Shown here: piece after piece, positions 1 through 9,398 of the stretch
Layout of the letters: each line of letters opens with the position of its first letter
Numbering within the stretch: the stretch's first letter is position 1
From: Alteromonas portus
GTDB lineage: Bacteria > Pseudomonadota > Gammaproteobacteria > Enterobacterales > Alteromonadaceae
Direction: 5' to 3'
DNA: 64,000 nt
NCBI RefSeq assembly: GCF_005117025.1
Contig: NZ_SWCO01000005.1
Span: 620,001 to 684,000, forward strand
Program-made: the position numbers and the translations under genes
The notes under the pieces: model-generated
Databases searched by the model: none
What the model saw: the letters and a program-made list of their open reading frames with translations, nothing else
What the model was told of the DNA's origin: nothing

Positions 1-367
1 AAAGAATATGGCTAAAAAAATAAGCTTGATAGGGCTTCGAGAGGATATGCCTGACGTGTACCGAAGCTTTTCCGTATTCGTTATGTCATCTATCGGTGAA
101 GGTATACCAATGACATTGTTAGAGGCCATGGCTAGTGGTGTACCCGCTATCGTTACGGACGTTGGCGGGATGCCTGAGGTCGTTACGGGAAAGGAAGGTA
201 TAGTTGTTCCTTCGCAGAACGCAGATGCGTTGGCCGATTCACTGATACAGCTTTTCGAGTCGCCGGATTTACTTAACAGTTTCGCAAATGCATCACGTGA
301 AAGAATTTGTAAATATTTTGATGAAGATAAGATGGTCTCTGATTATTTATCGTTATACAACCAATGA
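1..367 (+). CDS. glycosyltransferase family 4, C-terminal part (5' end outside window)
   Basis: The reading frame is open to the first base of the window, so this is the 3' end of a longer gene; the ATG at 8 is probably internal. The visible 121 residues carry the GT-B nucleotide-sugar half of a GT4 enzyme: a short DVYRSFSVFVMSS strand, then the E-x7-E-like signature (EGIPMTLLEAMASGVPAIV) and the GGMPEVV turn that contacts the sugar nucleotide. It would add a sugar to the lipid-linked repeat unit on the cytoplasmic face of the membrane. The stop is 9 bp before the amidotransferase start, so it is the first visible gene of the long + operon. Donor and acceptor cannot be read from the sequence. 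Confidence 0.85.
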   Translation, partial: KNMAKKISLIGLREDMPDVYRSFSVFVMSSIGEGIPMTLLEAMASGVPAIVTDVGGMPEVVTGKEGIVVPSQNADALADSLIQLFESPDLLNSFANASRERICKYFDEDKMVSDYLSLYNQ

Positions 368-376
368 GAAGCCGGT

Positions 377-2281
377 ATGTGTGGAGTTAGCGGAATATTT
401 AGTTTTGACAAAGGGCAACTTATATCTAAACAAGTGTTAGAAGATATGAACAACGCTCAAATACACAGAGGACCGGATGCTGGAGGTTACTTCTATGGAG
501 ATGGAGTTGCACTAGGGCACCGTCGTTTATCAATAATAGATATTACAGGCGGCGGTCAACCTATCTACAGCGAAAATAAGGATGTTGTAATTGTTTTTAA
601 TGGTGAGATTTTCAATCATCATGAAATTGCCGAAGAGCTTAAATTAAAAGGCTACTCCTACCAAACTCACAGTGATACTGAAACGATATTACACTCATGG
701 AGAGAATGGGGAGTAAAGTGTCTAGATAAGCTGCGAGGAATGTTCGTCTTCCTCATATGGGACGAAGTAAAACAACAACTTTTTGTGGCAAGAGATAGGT
801 TAGGAATCAAGCCTCTACATTATTCTCAATTGGCTGACGGTAGTGTTATTTTTGGCTCAGAGCTGAAAGTTTTAAAAGCGCACCCTGAATTAGACCGAAC
901 ACTAAATTATTCAGCAATCGAAGATTATCTTACTTTTGGTTATATACCTGACCCAAAGTGTATCTATTCTTCAGTTCAAAAGTTGGAAGCGGGCCATTAC
1001 TTGTTATTTCAGCGAGGGAAATCAGGAACTTTGCCCAAGCCCGTGCAATATTGGGATTTACCCTGGGACCAACCACAATATGATGAACTAGACAAAGAAA
1101 TTTTAACTGAGCGTTTTCGCGAAGCCGTGGATATCCGTTTAGAGTCAGAAGTTCCTTTGGGGGCGTTCTTATCTGGGGGAGTTGATTCAAGCGCTGTCGT
1201 AGCTATGATGGCCGGCCTGCAAAAGGAGCCTGTTACAACATGCTCAATAGGTTTCGATGTCCCTGACTATAATGAGTCCGAATTTGCGTCACTAGTTGCT
1301 AAGCAATATAAAACCTCACACCATTTAGAGGTAGTCAATCACGAGGATTTTACGTTGATTGATAAAATGGTTGAGTTATATGACGAGCCCTATTCTGACT
1401 CATCGGCCCTCCCTACCTACAAGGTTTGCGAGCTAGCAAGAAAACATGTGACAGTAGCCCTTTCAGGAGATGGCGGGGACGAACTTTTCGCAGGATATCG
1501 GAGGTATCGTCTTCACATGAATGAACAGAGAGTACGAGATGTTATTCCCGACCCGATTAGGCGACGCGTTTTCGGATTTTTAGGCAGTATCTATCCAAAG
1601 CTCGATTGGGCTCCTCAATTTTTACGAGCTAAAACAACATTTCAATCGTTATCTATGAGCTCTTCGGAAGCTTACCTGAATAGTGTAAGTAAGCTGCGAT
1701 TCGATGAGCGAAGAGCTCTTTATCATAAAGGATTTAAGCGTCTCATTGGAGAATACAAATCAAATCAAGTATTTGACAACGTACTTAAAGGTAAACAAAT
1801 TAAAGATAAGCTTAAAGAAGCACAGTATCTCGATTATAAAACTTGGGTAACAGGTGATATTCATACAAAAGTAGATCGAGCAAGCATGGCGCATGGGCTA
1901 GAGGTAAGGGTTCCTATCTTTGACCATAAATTTGTAGAATGGGGTTTCAGACTGCCCTCGAGACTAAATTTGAATAATGGTGAAGGAAAATTCAGTTTCA
2001 AAAAAGCACTCGAGTCTTACCTATCGAAAGACACACTATATCGAGAAAAAATGGGTTTTAGCGTACCAATGGCTGACTGGTTGCGCGGGCCGTTGAAACA
2101 AAAAATGATGGATTTGTTATCTTCTGAATGTGTTTCTAAACATGAAATTTTCGATAGGAATGTATTGTTAGAGAAAGCTCAGCAGCACATTAGCGGGAAA
2201 TACGACCATGCAGCCGCATTATGGACAATAATGATGTTGTGCCAGTTTTTAGTAAAAGAAGAAAAAGAGAGACATCAATGA
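377..2281 (+). CDS. exosortase A system-associated amidotransferase 1 (asparagine synthase-like)
   Basis: A 634-residue class II glutamine amidotransferase/asparagine synthase homologue. It starts MCGVSG, so Cys2 is the N-terminal nucleophile of the glutaminase domain (residues 1 to about 200, with RGPDAGG and NGEIFNH). The synthase domain follows with the PP-loop SGGVDSS near residue 267 and the SGDGGDELFAGY motif. Length and order match the family found in exosortase A exopolysaccharide loci, where it is thought to amidate a sugar acid or peptide-like substituent; the substrate is unknown. The TGA overlaps the next ATG (ATGA), giving translational coupling. A true asparagine synthetase AsnB is the alternative, but the exopolysaccharide context argues against it. 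Confidence 0.88.
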   Translation: MCGVSGIFSFDKGQLISKQVLEDMNNAQIHRGPDAGGYFYGDGVALGHRRLSIIDITGGGQPIYSENKDVVIVFNGEIFNHHEIAEELKLKGYSYQTHSDTETILHSWREWGVKCLDKLRGMFVFLIWDEVKQQLFVARDRLGIKPLHYSQLADGSVIFGSELKVLKAHPELDRTLNYSAIEDYLTFGYIPDPKCIYSSVQKLEAGHYLLFQRGKSGTLPKPVQYWDLPWDQPQYDELDKEILTERFREAVDIRLESEVPLGAFLSGGVDSSAVVAMMAGLQKEPVTTCSIGFDVPDYNESEFASLVAKQYKTSHHLEVVNHEDFTLIDKMVELYDEPYSDSSALPTYKVCELARKHVTVALSGDGGDELFAGYRRYRLHMNEQRVRDVIPDPIRRRVFGFLGSIYPKLDWAPQFLRAKTTFQSLSMSSSEAYLNSVSKLRFDERRALYHKGFKRLIGEYKSNQVFDNVLKGKQIKDKLKEAQYLDYKTWVTGDIHTKVDRASMAHGLEVRVPIFDHKFVEWGFRLPSRLNLNNGEGKFSFKKALESYLSKDTLYREKMGFSVPMADWLRGPLKQKMMDLLSSECVSKHEIFDRNVLLEKAQQHISGKYDHAAALWTIMMLCQFLVKEEKERHQ

Positions 2282-3516
2282 AGCCTCCTTTGTTATTTCT
2301 GTGCCACAGAATGCCCTTTCCTCCAAATAAGGGAGATAAGATTACTACTTTTAATCTTATGAATTATTTAAGCAAGCGCTTTGACCTTTATTTGGGAAGT
2401 TTTATTGATGATGAATTTGATAAGAAATACATAGACGAGGTAAAAGCCTACTGTAGGGAAGTTAAATTTATCGACATTACGCGAAAACGATATCTAACGA
2501 GTGGTTTAAAGTCCCTGATGTTAGCAGAGTCCGTTTCTACTGCACATTACCGGAATGAAGAATTGCAAAGTTGGGTTCATGAAGTGATTGATGAGCATCG
2601 TATAGAGTATCTTTTCGTATATTCGTCAGGGATGGCTCAGTTTATTGACTTCCCAGTATACAAAAATAAAAAGCGTGTTTTAGATATGGCTGACATAGAC
2701 TCAGACAAATGGCGTCAGTACTGTGAAAACAAGCCCTTCTATTCAAAAATTATTTACGCAAGAGAATATAAACTACTAAAAAAACTAGAGCAAAAGATTC
2801 TTTCAGAGTTTGACGCAATAACGTTAATAACGGATGAAGAACGAGACTTATTCAAATCACTTTCTCCTAAAGCTTTTAGTAATAAGATAATTACGCTAAG
2901 CAATGGTGTTGATACCGATTATTTTGACCCTTCTGCTCAATTTGACCACACTGATAGTCCGCTTGCGGAGAGCTTGTCAATTTGCTTTACAGGCGCAATG
3001 GATTATTGGGCAAATGAAGATGCGGTGGTATGGTTCTGTGAAAAGGTGTGGCCGCTAATAATAGAAGAGCACCCAGCACTGATTTTCTACATAGTTGGTG
3101 GGAAACCCACGGAGCGCGTTAAAAAACTGGCCTCAATTAAAGGCGTTTTTGTTACAGGGAGAGTTGTAGATGTGCGTCCTTACATCGACAAAGCTCTAGT
3201 CGCTGTTGCAACTTTGCGTATCGCTCGAGGGGTCCAAAATAAAGTACTTGAAGCAATGTCCATGGCCAAGCCGGTGGTTATGACCTCTATGGCACAGGAG
3301 GGAATAGCGTTACCCACAGAGCAAAAGAGATTAGTTATTGATGATGAAGCTATTATGGCTCAGACTATCCTAAATTTGGTCTCCGACAATGCGCGCTCTA
3401 CCGCAATCGGCGAAGAAAATCGCAAATGGATAGTCGATCGATATAGCTGGGAAGGTGCACTTAAGCCTCTCGATAAACTTTACCCAAGGAAAGATAGAAA
3501 TGATAGTACGAGCTAA
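2278..3516 (+). CDS. sugar transferase, PEP-CTERM/EpsH1 system-associated (GT4-like)
   Basis: I place the start at the ATG overlapping the previous stop (ATGA); an upstream in-frame ATG at 2221 would add 19 residues that do not fit the family. The 412-residue product opens with the hallmark of this family, LCHRMPFPPNKGDK, followed by a GT-B fold with CFTGAMDYWANEDAV in the middle and the donor-site segment GVQNKVLEAMSMAKPVV. Family members are named for their occurrence beside EpsH/exosortase and are predicted cytoplasmic glycosyltransferases building the exopolysaccharide. Its 3' end overlaps the next gene by 17 bp. Confidence 0.85.
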   Translation: MKPPLLFLCHRMPFPPNKGDKITTFNLMNYLSKRFDLYLGSFIDDEFDKKYIDEVKAYCREVKFIDITRKRYLTSGLKSLMLAESVSTAHYRNEELQSWVHEVIDEHRIEYLFVYSSGMAQFIDFPVYKNKKRVLDMADIDSDKWRQYCENKPFYSKIIYAREYKLLKKLEQKILSEFDAITLITDEERDLFKSLSPKAFSNKIITLSNGVDTDYFDPSAQFDHTDSPLAESLSICFTGAMDYWANEDAVVWFCEKVWPLIIEEHPALIFYIVGGKPTERVKKLASIKGVFVTGRVVDVRPYIDKALVAVATLRIARGVQNKVLEAMSMAKPVVMTSMAQEGIALPTEQKRLVIDDEAIMAQTILNLVSDNARSTAIGEENRKWIVDRYSWEGALKPLDKLYPRKDRNDSTS

Positions 3517-4534
3517 AGCGCCACTTCGTATAGGGTTAGCGGGAGGCGGCACGGATGTATCCCCATATAGCGATAAATATGGTGGTTTTATATTAAATGT
3601 CACACTCGACATGTTTGCTTACGCGACAATACAGACCAGGGATGACGATAAAATCTGTTTTTCCGCTCAAGATATAGAGCAAAAGTATACACAAAACATA
3701 CAGGATAAGCTTATAGTTGAAGATGAATTAATTCTTCACAAAGCTATTTACAAACGAGTCATACAAGACTTTAACGGTGGCAAGCCTATAGCTCTTGATA
3801 TTATAACGTTTTCAGATGCTCCACCGGGGAGCGGCTTGGGCTCTTCTTCGACTATGGTTGTGGCTATTCTAGCTGCCTTTAGGGAGCTTCTTAAATTACC
3901 TCTTGGTGAATATGATCTAGCGCATCTCGCTTATGAAATTGAGCGAGAGGATTGCAAGTTGTCGGGGGGTAAACAAGACCAATACGCAGCCACATTTGGT
4001 GGTTTCAATTTTATGGAATTTTACCAAGATAGAGTTCTAGTCAATCCGCTGCGTATCCGAAATGATATACAAAACGAGCTTGAGAGTCAGATCATACTTT
4101 ATTTCACGGGACTGTCTCGAGACTCTGGTAAGATCATTGATGACCAAATAAAAGCATCAACCAAAACAGATAGTGATAAGTCATTGGAAGCACTTCACAA
4201 AGTCAAGCAGAGTGCTTTTGAAATGAAAGAGTGCCTATTGAGAAATGATATAGAAGGAATGTCGAGAGTTTTAGAGGCTTCATGGTTGGCTAAAAAATCA
4301 ACGTCATCTTCAATCTCAAACTCATACATTGAAGAGGTAGCTTCTATGGCTATCGAAAATGGTGCAAAGTCTCTAAAACTATCAGGGGCCGGGGGAGGTG
4401 GTTTCATGATGCTTTTTGTTGACCCTGTAGACAAACAACCGCTCATAAAAAAGCTAAAGCAAACTTCAGGGCAAGTACATAATTTTCAATTTACAAATTT
4501 TGGGGTAAAAGCGTGGACGGTACACAATATATAA
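3500..4534 (+). CDS. hddA: D-glycero-D-manno-heptose 7-phosphate kinase (GHMP kinase)
   Basis: The ATG at 3500 is chosen because AAGGA lies 9 bp upstream and the protein then starts MIVRAKAPLRIGLAGGGTD, the normal GHMP N-terminus. The 344-residue protein has the ATP-binding PPGSGLGSSS loop (residues 108-117) and the C-terminal SGAGGGGF motif. HddA phosphorylates D-glycero-D-manno-heptose 7-phosphate at C1 to the 1,7-bisphosphate, the step before GmhB. It sits directly before a GmhA-like isomerase and an HddC-like nucleotidyltransferase, which is the GDP-heptose gene order. A fucose- or galactose-type GHMP kinase is less likely given those neighbours. Confidence 0.85.
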   Translation: MIVRAKAPLRIGLAGGGTDVSPYSDKYGGFILNVTLDMFAYATIQTRDDDKICFSAQDIEQKYTQNIQDKLIVEDELILHKAIYKRVIQDFNGGKPIALDIITFSDAPPGSGLGSSSTMVVAILAAFRELLKLPLGEYDLAHLAYEIEREDCKLSGGKQDQYAATFGGFNFMEFYQDRVLVNPLRIRNDIQNELESQIILYFTGLSRDSGKIIDDQIKASTKTDSDKSLEALHKVKQSAFEMKECLLRNDIEGMSRVLEASWLAKKSTSSSISNSYIEEVASMAIENGAKSLKLSGAGGGGFMMLFVDPVDKQPLIKKLKQTSGQVHNFQFTNFGVKAWTVHNI

Positions 4535-5109
4535 AAAGCCATTTTGAAAAGAGTATTGAGGTCAAACAGAAAATACTTACTGATGGTGTATTGATTGAGC
4601 GAATTGTTAAAGCCAGCGAATTGTGTATCGAAGCGCTGCAACGTGGAAACAAAGTAATGTTTGCAGGAAACGGCGGCAGCGCTGCTGATTCTCAACATCT
4701 TGCAGCTGAATTTGTTAGCAGGTTCAACTTTGACCGCCCTGGTTTGCCTTCGATTGCTTTGACTACGGACACTTCGATGCTAACAGCTATTGGTAATGAT
4801 TATGGCTTTGAAAATCTATTTTCTCGTCAAGTACAGGCGAATGGCAGAGAAGGCGATATATTTGTTGGAATAAGTACATCTGGAAATTCGGTAAATGTTG
4901 TGAAGGCAGTAGAACAAGCGAAAGAGATGGGCATACATACTATTGCTTTATGTGGTGATGCAGGAAAGTTACCTGAAATGTGTGACATAACGCTCAACGT
5001 ACCTTCAACGTGCACGCCTTATATTCAAGAGTCACACATCAGTATTGGTCACATTATTTGTGCTATTGTCGAAGAAACACTGTTTGCTAAATATAAACCT
5101 AAGGAGTAA
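4513..5109 (+). CDS. gmhA: phosphoheptose isomerase (sedoheptulose 7-phosphate isomerase)
   Basis: A 198-residue SIS-domain protein of GmhA length. GTG start at 4513, overlapping hddA by 22 bp, with GGGG just upstream; no ATG is available near the N-terminus. Motifs are the phosphosugar-binding loop GNGGSAADSQHLAAEF (about residues 52-67), TSGNS, and the C-terminal QESHISIGHIICAIVE helix holding the catalytic His. It converts sedoheptulose 7-phosphate to D-glycero-D-manno-heptose 7-phosphate, the first committed step of heptose nucleotide synthesis. A second, core-LPS gmhA may exist elsewhere in the genome; this copy is dedicated to the exopolysaccharide operon by position. Confidence 0.88.
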   Translation: MDGTQYIKSHFEKSIEVKQKILTDGVLIERIVKASELCIEALQRGNKVMFAGNGGSAADSQHLAAEFVSRFNFDRPGLPSIALTTDTSMLTAIGNDYGFENLFSRQVQANGREGDIFVGISTSGNSVNVVKAVEQAKEMGIHTIALCGDAGKLPEMCDITLNVPSTCTPYIQESHISIGHIICAIVEETLFAKYKPKE

Positions 5110-5111
5110 TT

Positions 5112-5837
5112 GTGGAAGCCATTCTTCTTGCCGGTGGTCTAGGGACTCGGTTGTACAGTGTGACTAGAGACAATTACCCTAAGTGTTTAGCGAAGGTAAA
5201 TGGTGTACCTTTTTTACACTATATACTCTGGAATTTTCGAAACCAGGGTGTAAAGCGATTTGTATTAGCAGTTTCTCACCTTTCTGATATGGTAGAACAA
5301 GAAGTTAGGCATCATTTCGCAGATTGGGATATTGATTTCTCTATTGAGCGAGAACCACTTGGGACCGGTGGAGCAATAAGGCAAGCGCTAGCGCTTTGTC
5401 GTAGCGAACATGTGATAGTTGCAAATGCAGATTCGTTTATTGAATTTTCTTTACTGAAATTCGTTCATGAAATGCGTGAAAACGAAAGCGAACTTGGGCT
5501 TGTATGCACAGAAGTTGATGACCTGTCTCGATTCGGCGCTGCCAATATTGAACAAGGAAAGCTCATAGGTTTTTCTGAAAAAGGGAAGAGTGGCAAAGGG
5601 TTTATTAATGCAGGTATATATTGGTTGAACACTTCTAACGACGCCTTTTTAGGCCAACCGGAGCGTTTTAGCTTTGAAAAAAATGTACTAGCTAATAGAG
5701 AGTTACATATAAATGTGTTCAAAACGAAAGGTTTATTCTTCGATATTGGAACCCCTGGAGATTTTGCTGGTGCTCAACGCCTTGTAGATTTGAATAAGGG
5801 GCTCTTTTCCACATCACCTAAGATAGTAGAAGAGTAA
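5112..5837 (+). CDS. hddC: D-glycero-alpha-D-manno-heptose 1-phosphate guanylyltransferase-like nucleotidyltransferase
   Basis: A 241-residue sugar-phosphate nucleotidyltransferase. GTG start at 5112 with AAGGAGT at 5101-5107; the N-terminus is the expected LLAGGLGTRL pyrophosphorylase signature, followed by NYPKCLAKVNGVPFLHYIL in place of the usual KPL(I/V)x(I/V)xG. GTGGAIRQA and NADSF give the base- and metal-binding segments. Small size and position after hddA and gmhA point to GDP transfer onto heptose 1-phosphate. A hexose 1-phosphate uridylyl- or guanylyltransferase cannot be excluded from sequence alone. Confidence 0.75.
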   Translation: MEAILLAGGLGTRLYSVTRDNYPKCLAKVNGVPFLHYILWNFRNQGVKRFVLAVSHLSDMVEQEVRHHFADWDIDFSIEREPLGTGGAIRQALALCRSEHVIVANADSFIEFSLLKFVHEMRENESELGLVCTEVDDLSRFGAANIEQGKLIGFSEKGKSGKGFINAGIYWLNTSNDAFLGQPERFSFEKNVLANRELHINVFKTKGLFFDIGTPGDFAGAQRLVDLNKGLFSTSPKIVEE

Positions 5838-5842
5838 AGCTG

Positions 5843-7036
5843 ATGGAAATTGTCACCATTAGCACACTTTATCCAAACAAGAACGATCCGAAGCATGGTG
5901 TTTTTGTTCATACGCGATTAAAGCAACTTTTGTGTGCTTACCCAGAAATATCAGCTACCGTAATTGCCCCTGTGCCGTGGTTTCCTTTTTCATGGAAAAA
6001 GTTTGGAGAATACGCTAAATATGCCGGTGTTCCATACAGCGAAACCATAGACGGTATCACGATATTCCACCCCAAATATGTAGTCCTACCTAAAGTTGGA
6101 ATGTATATAACTCCATTTTTCTTATCGAAAGCTATCAAAAAGACATTACAAAAGCTTCTAAAACGTAAAAATGTCGATTTGATTGATGGACACTATTTTT
6201 TCCCTGACGGAGTTGCTATTGAAAGCGTGGCAAGTAGATTTAATATTCCGTTTACCTGTACTGCTAGAGGTACAGATATCAATTTAGTACCCACATACCC
6301 AAAAGCTCGAAAAATGTTACAGTCGGTTTTCGCAAGTTCATCCCACATGATGAGTGTTTGCCAAGCACTTAAGGATGAAATGATGACACTAGGAGTCGAA
6401 GATAGCCGGGTAACTGTTGTAAGAAATGGAGTGGATCTATCACTTTTTAGTGCTAGTGATGATGATACTCAGAGAACTTTGAAAAGCTCCTTGGGGTTAG
6501 ATACTCCGCATTTAATTATCTCAGTTGGTTGGCTGATAGAGCGAAAAGGTCATCACTTAATCATTGAGTCACTAAAAAAGCTAGATGACGTAACTTTAGC
6601 AATTGCAGGAGATGGTCCCGATCTAAAGAAACTGCAATTACTTGCTAAAGAGTCCGGAGTGAGCGAAAGAGTTAAATTTCTAGGGGCGCTAAGCCAATCG
6701 AGTTTAAATGAATGGTTTCGAAGTGCGGATCTTTCAGTTCTTGCTTCAAGTCGTGAAGGCTGGGCAAATGTACTATTGGAGTCAATGGCATCAGGGACAC
6801 CTGTTGTTGCAACGAAAGTTTGGGGGACGCCCGAAGTAGTTAAAACAAAAAGTGCAGGAATTTTAGTTGATCGTTCAAGTGATGCTATCGCAAAGGGAGT
6901 TCGTCAATTGCTTGAAGAGAAGCCTTCACGAGTCCTAACGCGTAAGTACGCTGAGCAGTTTTCATGGAGTGAAAGCTGCGATTCTCTTTATAGAATTTTT
7001 CTTTCGATTGTTGAAAACAAGGAAAGCCCATCATGA
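5843..7036 (+). CDS. glycosyltransferase family 4
   Basis: A 397-residue GT-B enzyme. The N-terminal half starts STLYPNKNDPKHGVFVHTR, a typical open loop of acceptor-binding GT4 domains, and includes GHYFFPDGVA and CTARGTDIN. The C-terminal half has VGWLIERKGHHLII, the REGWANVLLESMASGTPVV donor motif and the WGTPEVV turn. It lies 5 bp after hddC and overlaps the next gene by 4 bp (ATGA), so it may transfer the heptose made by its neighbours, an inference from position only. Confidence 0.87.
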   Translation: MEIVTISTLYPNKNDPKHGVFVHTRLKQLLCAYPEISATVIAPVPWFPFSWKKFGEYAKYAGVPYSETIDGITIFHPKYVVLPKVGMYITPFFLSKAIKKTLQKLLKRKNVDLIDGHYFFPDGVAIESVASRFNIPFTCTARGTDINLVPTYPKARKMLQSVFASSSHMMSVCQALKDEMMTLGVEDSRVTVVRNGVDLSLFSASDDDTQRTLKSSLGLDTPHLIISVGWLIERKGHHLIIESLKKLDDVTLAIAGDGPDLKKLQLLAKESGVSERVKFLGALSQSSLNEWFRSADLSVLASSREGWANVLLESMASGTPVVATKVWGTPEVVKTKSAGILVDRSSDAIAKGVRQLLEEKPSRVLTRKYAEQFSWSESCDSLYRIFLSIVENKESPS

Positions 7037-8235
7037 GCGTTAAAGAAAAGACGATCATCACATTTAAAAGGTACTTTTTTATTACGGGCTTATTAGGTCA
7101 TATTATGCTCATTGTTTTCCTAGTATTGCGTCCAGACCTAGTTGATAAAGTCTCAAGCAAAGTTTTGAGCAAGTATTATGCGTCGGCAAAAGCTAGTGAG
7201 CGTAAAGAAATGCTCAAATTTCCGAGCCTTCAACAAGAAATAGAAGCGGTTTTTTCAACTTGGCAGCCAAGTAATGAACACAGTGTTTCTAACTTACACT
7301 TTGTTAATGGGAAGCCTTTCGAATCTCTTCAAATTGCGCTCAAAAGCCTGAACGATGGTGACACTCTCGAAATCGCACAAGGCGTATATTCTGAACCTTT
7401 TGAAGTACATCAAAATCGCCTTACCATCATTGGTAGGGGGCATGTGGTTTTTGAAAAAGCAGCAATAAGAGGAAAAGGGTATATTGTTAATTATGCTGAT
7501 GATTTAACGATTAAAAATATTGAATGCAGGGGGGTTACGGTAGGTGACCGTAATGGAGCGTGTATCCGCCAAGAGGGGGCAAATCTAACCTTAGAGCATG
7601 TGTATTTTCACAGTAGCGAAAATGGTGTATTGGAAGCCACTGACAAAATTAGCAAAATTCTTATTTACGATAGTCGTTTCGAACAGTTGGGGCGTCTTGG
7701 CCGGGCTCATGGTATCTATACTAACACAGCTGAGCTTTATATTTACGATAGTATGTTTATTGCTTCGAAGAGTGAAGGACACGAAATCAAAAGTAGGGGA
7801 CCAGTTACCGAAATACATGGCAGTATTATAGCCTCTCTATCAGGTGTAGATAGCCGGCTAATTGATGTTCCAAATGGTGGTAAGCTCGTATTGGACAAAT
7901 CACTGCTTCAGCAAGGGGCTATGTCATCGAATGGACAAGCGATCGGTTACGCGCAAGAGGGAAGAAAGCATACCGAAAATAGCATCACACTTAGAGAGAA
8001 CGTCTTTATGTTCGACAGAATTGGCTATGACAGTATGTTGGCTACAGACAACCAGTTCGTGGAAACCGTAATATCACAAAATATAATAGTAGGTGAGGTT
8101 GACACGCCGGATTTAGATAACTCGAACCTAATGTATGAAAGTAGGGAAGAAATAGGTTTTCCTAACTATCCTTTTCTTCCAAATGCTTGGTGTGCTGAGC
8201 AAGATAAATGTCCAATAAGAACTCAAAGTCAATGA
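7033..8235 (+). CDS. membrane-anchored right-handed parallel beta-helix protein (pectate-lyase-like fold)
   Basis: A 400-residue protein with one N-terminal membrane segment (about residues 13-33) and a small helical stretch, then from about residue 95 onward repeating short beta strands of the parallel beta-helix type: DLTIKNIECRGVTV, LTLEHVYFHSSENGV, KILIYDSRFEQLG, ELYIYDSMFIASK, LVLDKSLLQQGAM. Such folds occur in polysaccharide lyases, C5-epimerases and sugar hydrolases. The protein would face the periplasm, where it could cut or epimerise the nascent polymer. No catalytic residues can be assigned confidently. It is coupled on both sides by ATGA overlaps, so it belongs functionally to the polymer operon. 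Confidence 0.7.
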   Translation: MSVKEKTIITFKRYFFITGLLGHIMLIVFLVLRPDLVDKVSSKVLSKYYASAKASERKEMLKFPSLQQEIEAVFSTWQPSNEHSVSNLHFVNGKPFESLQIALKSLNDGDTLEIAQGVYSEPFEVHQNRLTIIGRGHVVFEKAAIRGKGYIVNYADDLTIKNIECRGVTVGDRNGACIRQEGANLTLEHVYFHSSENGVLEATDKISKILIYDSRFEQLGRLGRAHGIYTNTAELYIYDSMFIASKSEGHEIKSRGPVTEIHGSIIASLSGVDSRLIDVPNGGKLVLDKSLLQQGAMSSNGQAIGYAQEGRKHTENSITLRENVFMFDRIGYDSMLATDNQFVETVISQNIIVGEVDTPDLDNSNLMYESREEIGFPNYPFLPNAWCAEQDKCPIRTQSQ

Positions 8236-9398
8236 AGATACTCTATCACCACAGAGTTGCCAGCAAAGACGGGCAATATGTTCATATTGAGGAAATCGTA
8301 AATGCACTTCGCAAGCTAGGTCACAACGTTCACATCGTAGCACCGAAAATGACTGAACAGTCTAGTTTTGGTAGCAATGGTGGGTTGGTGAGTAAACTAA
8401 AGAACTATTTACCCCAAATGCTATATGAGTCTATTGAATACTCTTATAGCTTTTGGGCGTTTTTTAAAATGCTGTGGTCTATCTGGAAATTCAAGCCCGA
8501 TGTAATTTATGAACGTTATAACTTGTTCTTTACGGGCGGAATTTGGGCAGCGAAACTTTGCAAAGTGCCTTTACTGTTAGAGGTCAACTCTCCCTTGTAC
8601 GAAGAACGGATTGACTATGGTGGCCTTTCTCTCAGGCGGCTCGCAAGGTGGTCTGAGTATTATGCTTGGCGTAATGCTGATGTTGTATTGCCAGTCACGC
8701 AAGTGCTCGCGGAATTCATCTATGTCGCTGGGGTGCCTAGAGATCGCATCGAAGTAATTCCTAACGGAGTCGATGCGGCGCGTTTTAACCCGTCTTTGTA
8801 TTCTCAACGGCTACCTAATTTAAAGGACAAATGTGTAGTAGGCTTTGTAGGATTCTGCAGGGAGTGGCACCACCTTGATAAAGTCATGAGATCGTTAGCT
8901 TCCCTTGATAGACAAGATATTGTTTTTCTACTTGTAGGAGATGGTCCCGTATTGCCTAGCCTAAATAAACTTGCTGATGAATTGGGTTTTACGGGGCAAT
9001 TTATATCCACAGGCCTAGTCTCTAGAGATAAAATGCCATATTGGTTGAGTCAAATTGACATTGCACTGCAGCCAGCGGTTACTCCATGGGCGTCGCCTTT
9101 GAAGCTGCTTGAATATTTAGCGATGGGGAAAGCGATATTAGCAGATGATAGTCCCAACATAAGAGAGTTGTTAGCTGATGAGCACAATGCGTTACTTTTT
9201 CAAAGTGGAAACCTCGAAGATATGGTTGATAAGTTAATTAAAATTATTTCATCGCCCGAACTTGTCGACAAGCTTTCTAAGTCTGCTTTACAGACGATTG
9301 AGCGAAGATCTTTACAGTGGATAGGAAATGCCAAGGTCATCGAAAATTTAGCAGCGGAAAGGGTTATGAAGAGAGGTCAGTTTGATGCCTCTCAATAA
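8232..9398 (+). CDS. glycosyltransferase family 4
   Basis: Start placed at the ATG in the ATGA overlap with the previous stop; an earlier in-frame ATG at 8208 would add eight poorly fitting residues. The 388-residue protein starts MKILYHHRVASKDGQYVHI and shows YERYNLFFTGG, VLLPVT-like and IPNGVDAARF segments in the first half and LVGDGPVLPSL, ASPLKLLEYLAMGKAILA in the second, all standard for GT4 retaining glycosyltransferases. The EAMA-type donor motif is replaced by the KLLEYLAMG variant. Cytoplasmic, membrane-peripheral role in repeat-unit assembly. Confidence 0.86.
   Translation: MKILYHHRVASKDGQYVHIEEIVNALRKLGHNVHIVAPKMTEQSSFGSNGGLVSKLKNYLPQMLYESIEYSYSFWAFFKMLWSIWKFKPDVIYERYNLFFTGGIWAAKLCKVPLLLEVNSPLYEERIDYGGLSLRRLARWSEYYAWRNADVVLPVTQVLAEFIYVAGVPRDRIEVIPNGVDAARFNPSLYSQRLPNLKDKCVVGFVGFCREWHHLDKVMRSLASLDRQDIVFLLVGDGPVLPSLNKLADELGFTGQFISTGLVSRDKMPYWLSQIDIALQPAVTPWASPLKLLEYLAMGKAILADDSPNIRELLADEHNALLFQSGNLEDMVDKLIKIISSPELVDKLSKSALQTIERRSLQWIGNAKVIENLAAERVMKRGQFDASQ

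Noticed and set aside
377-2281. Asparagine synthetase for amino-acid metabolism
   Set aside because: Position in the exosortase operon and the family-specific sequence support the exosortase amidotransferase.
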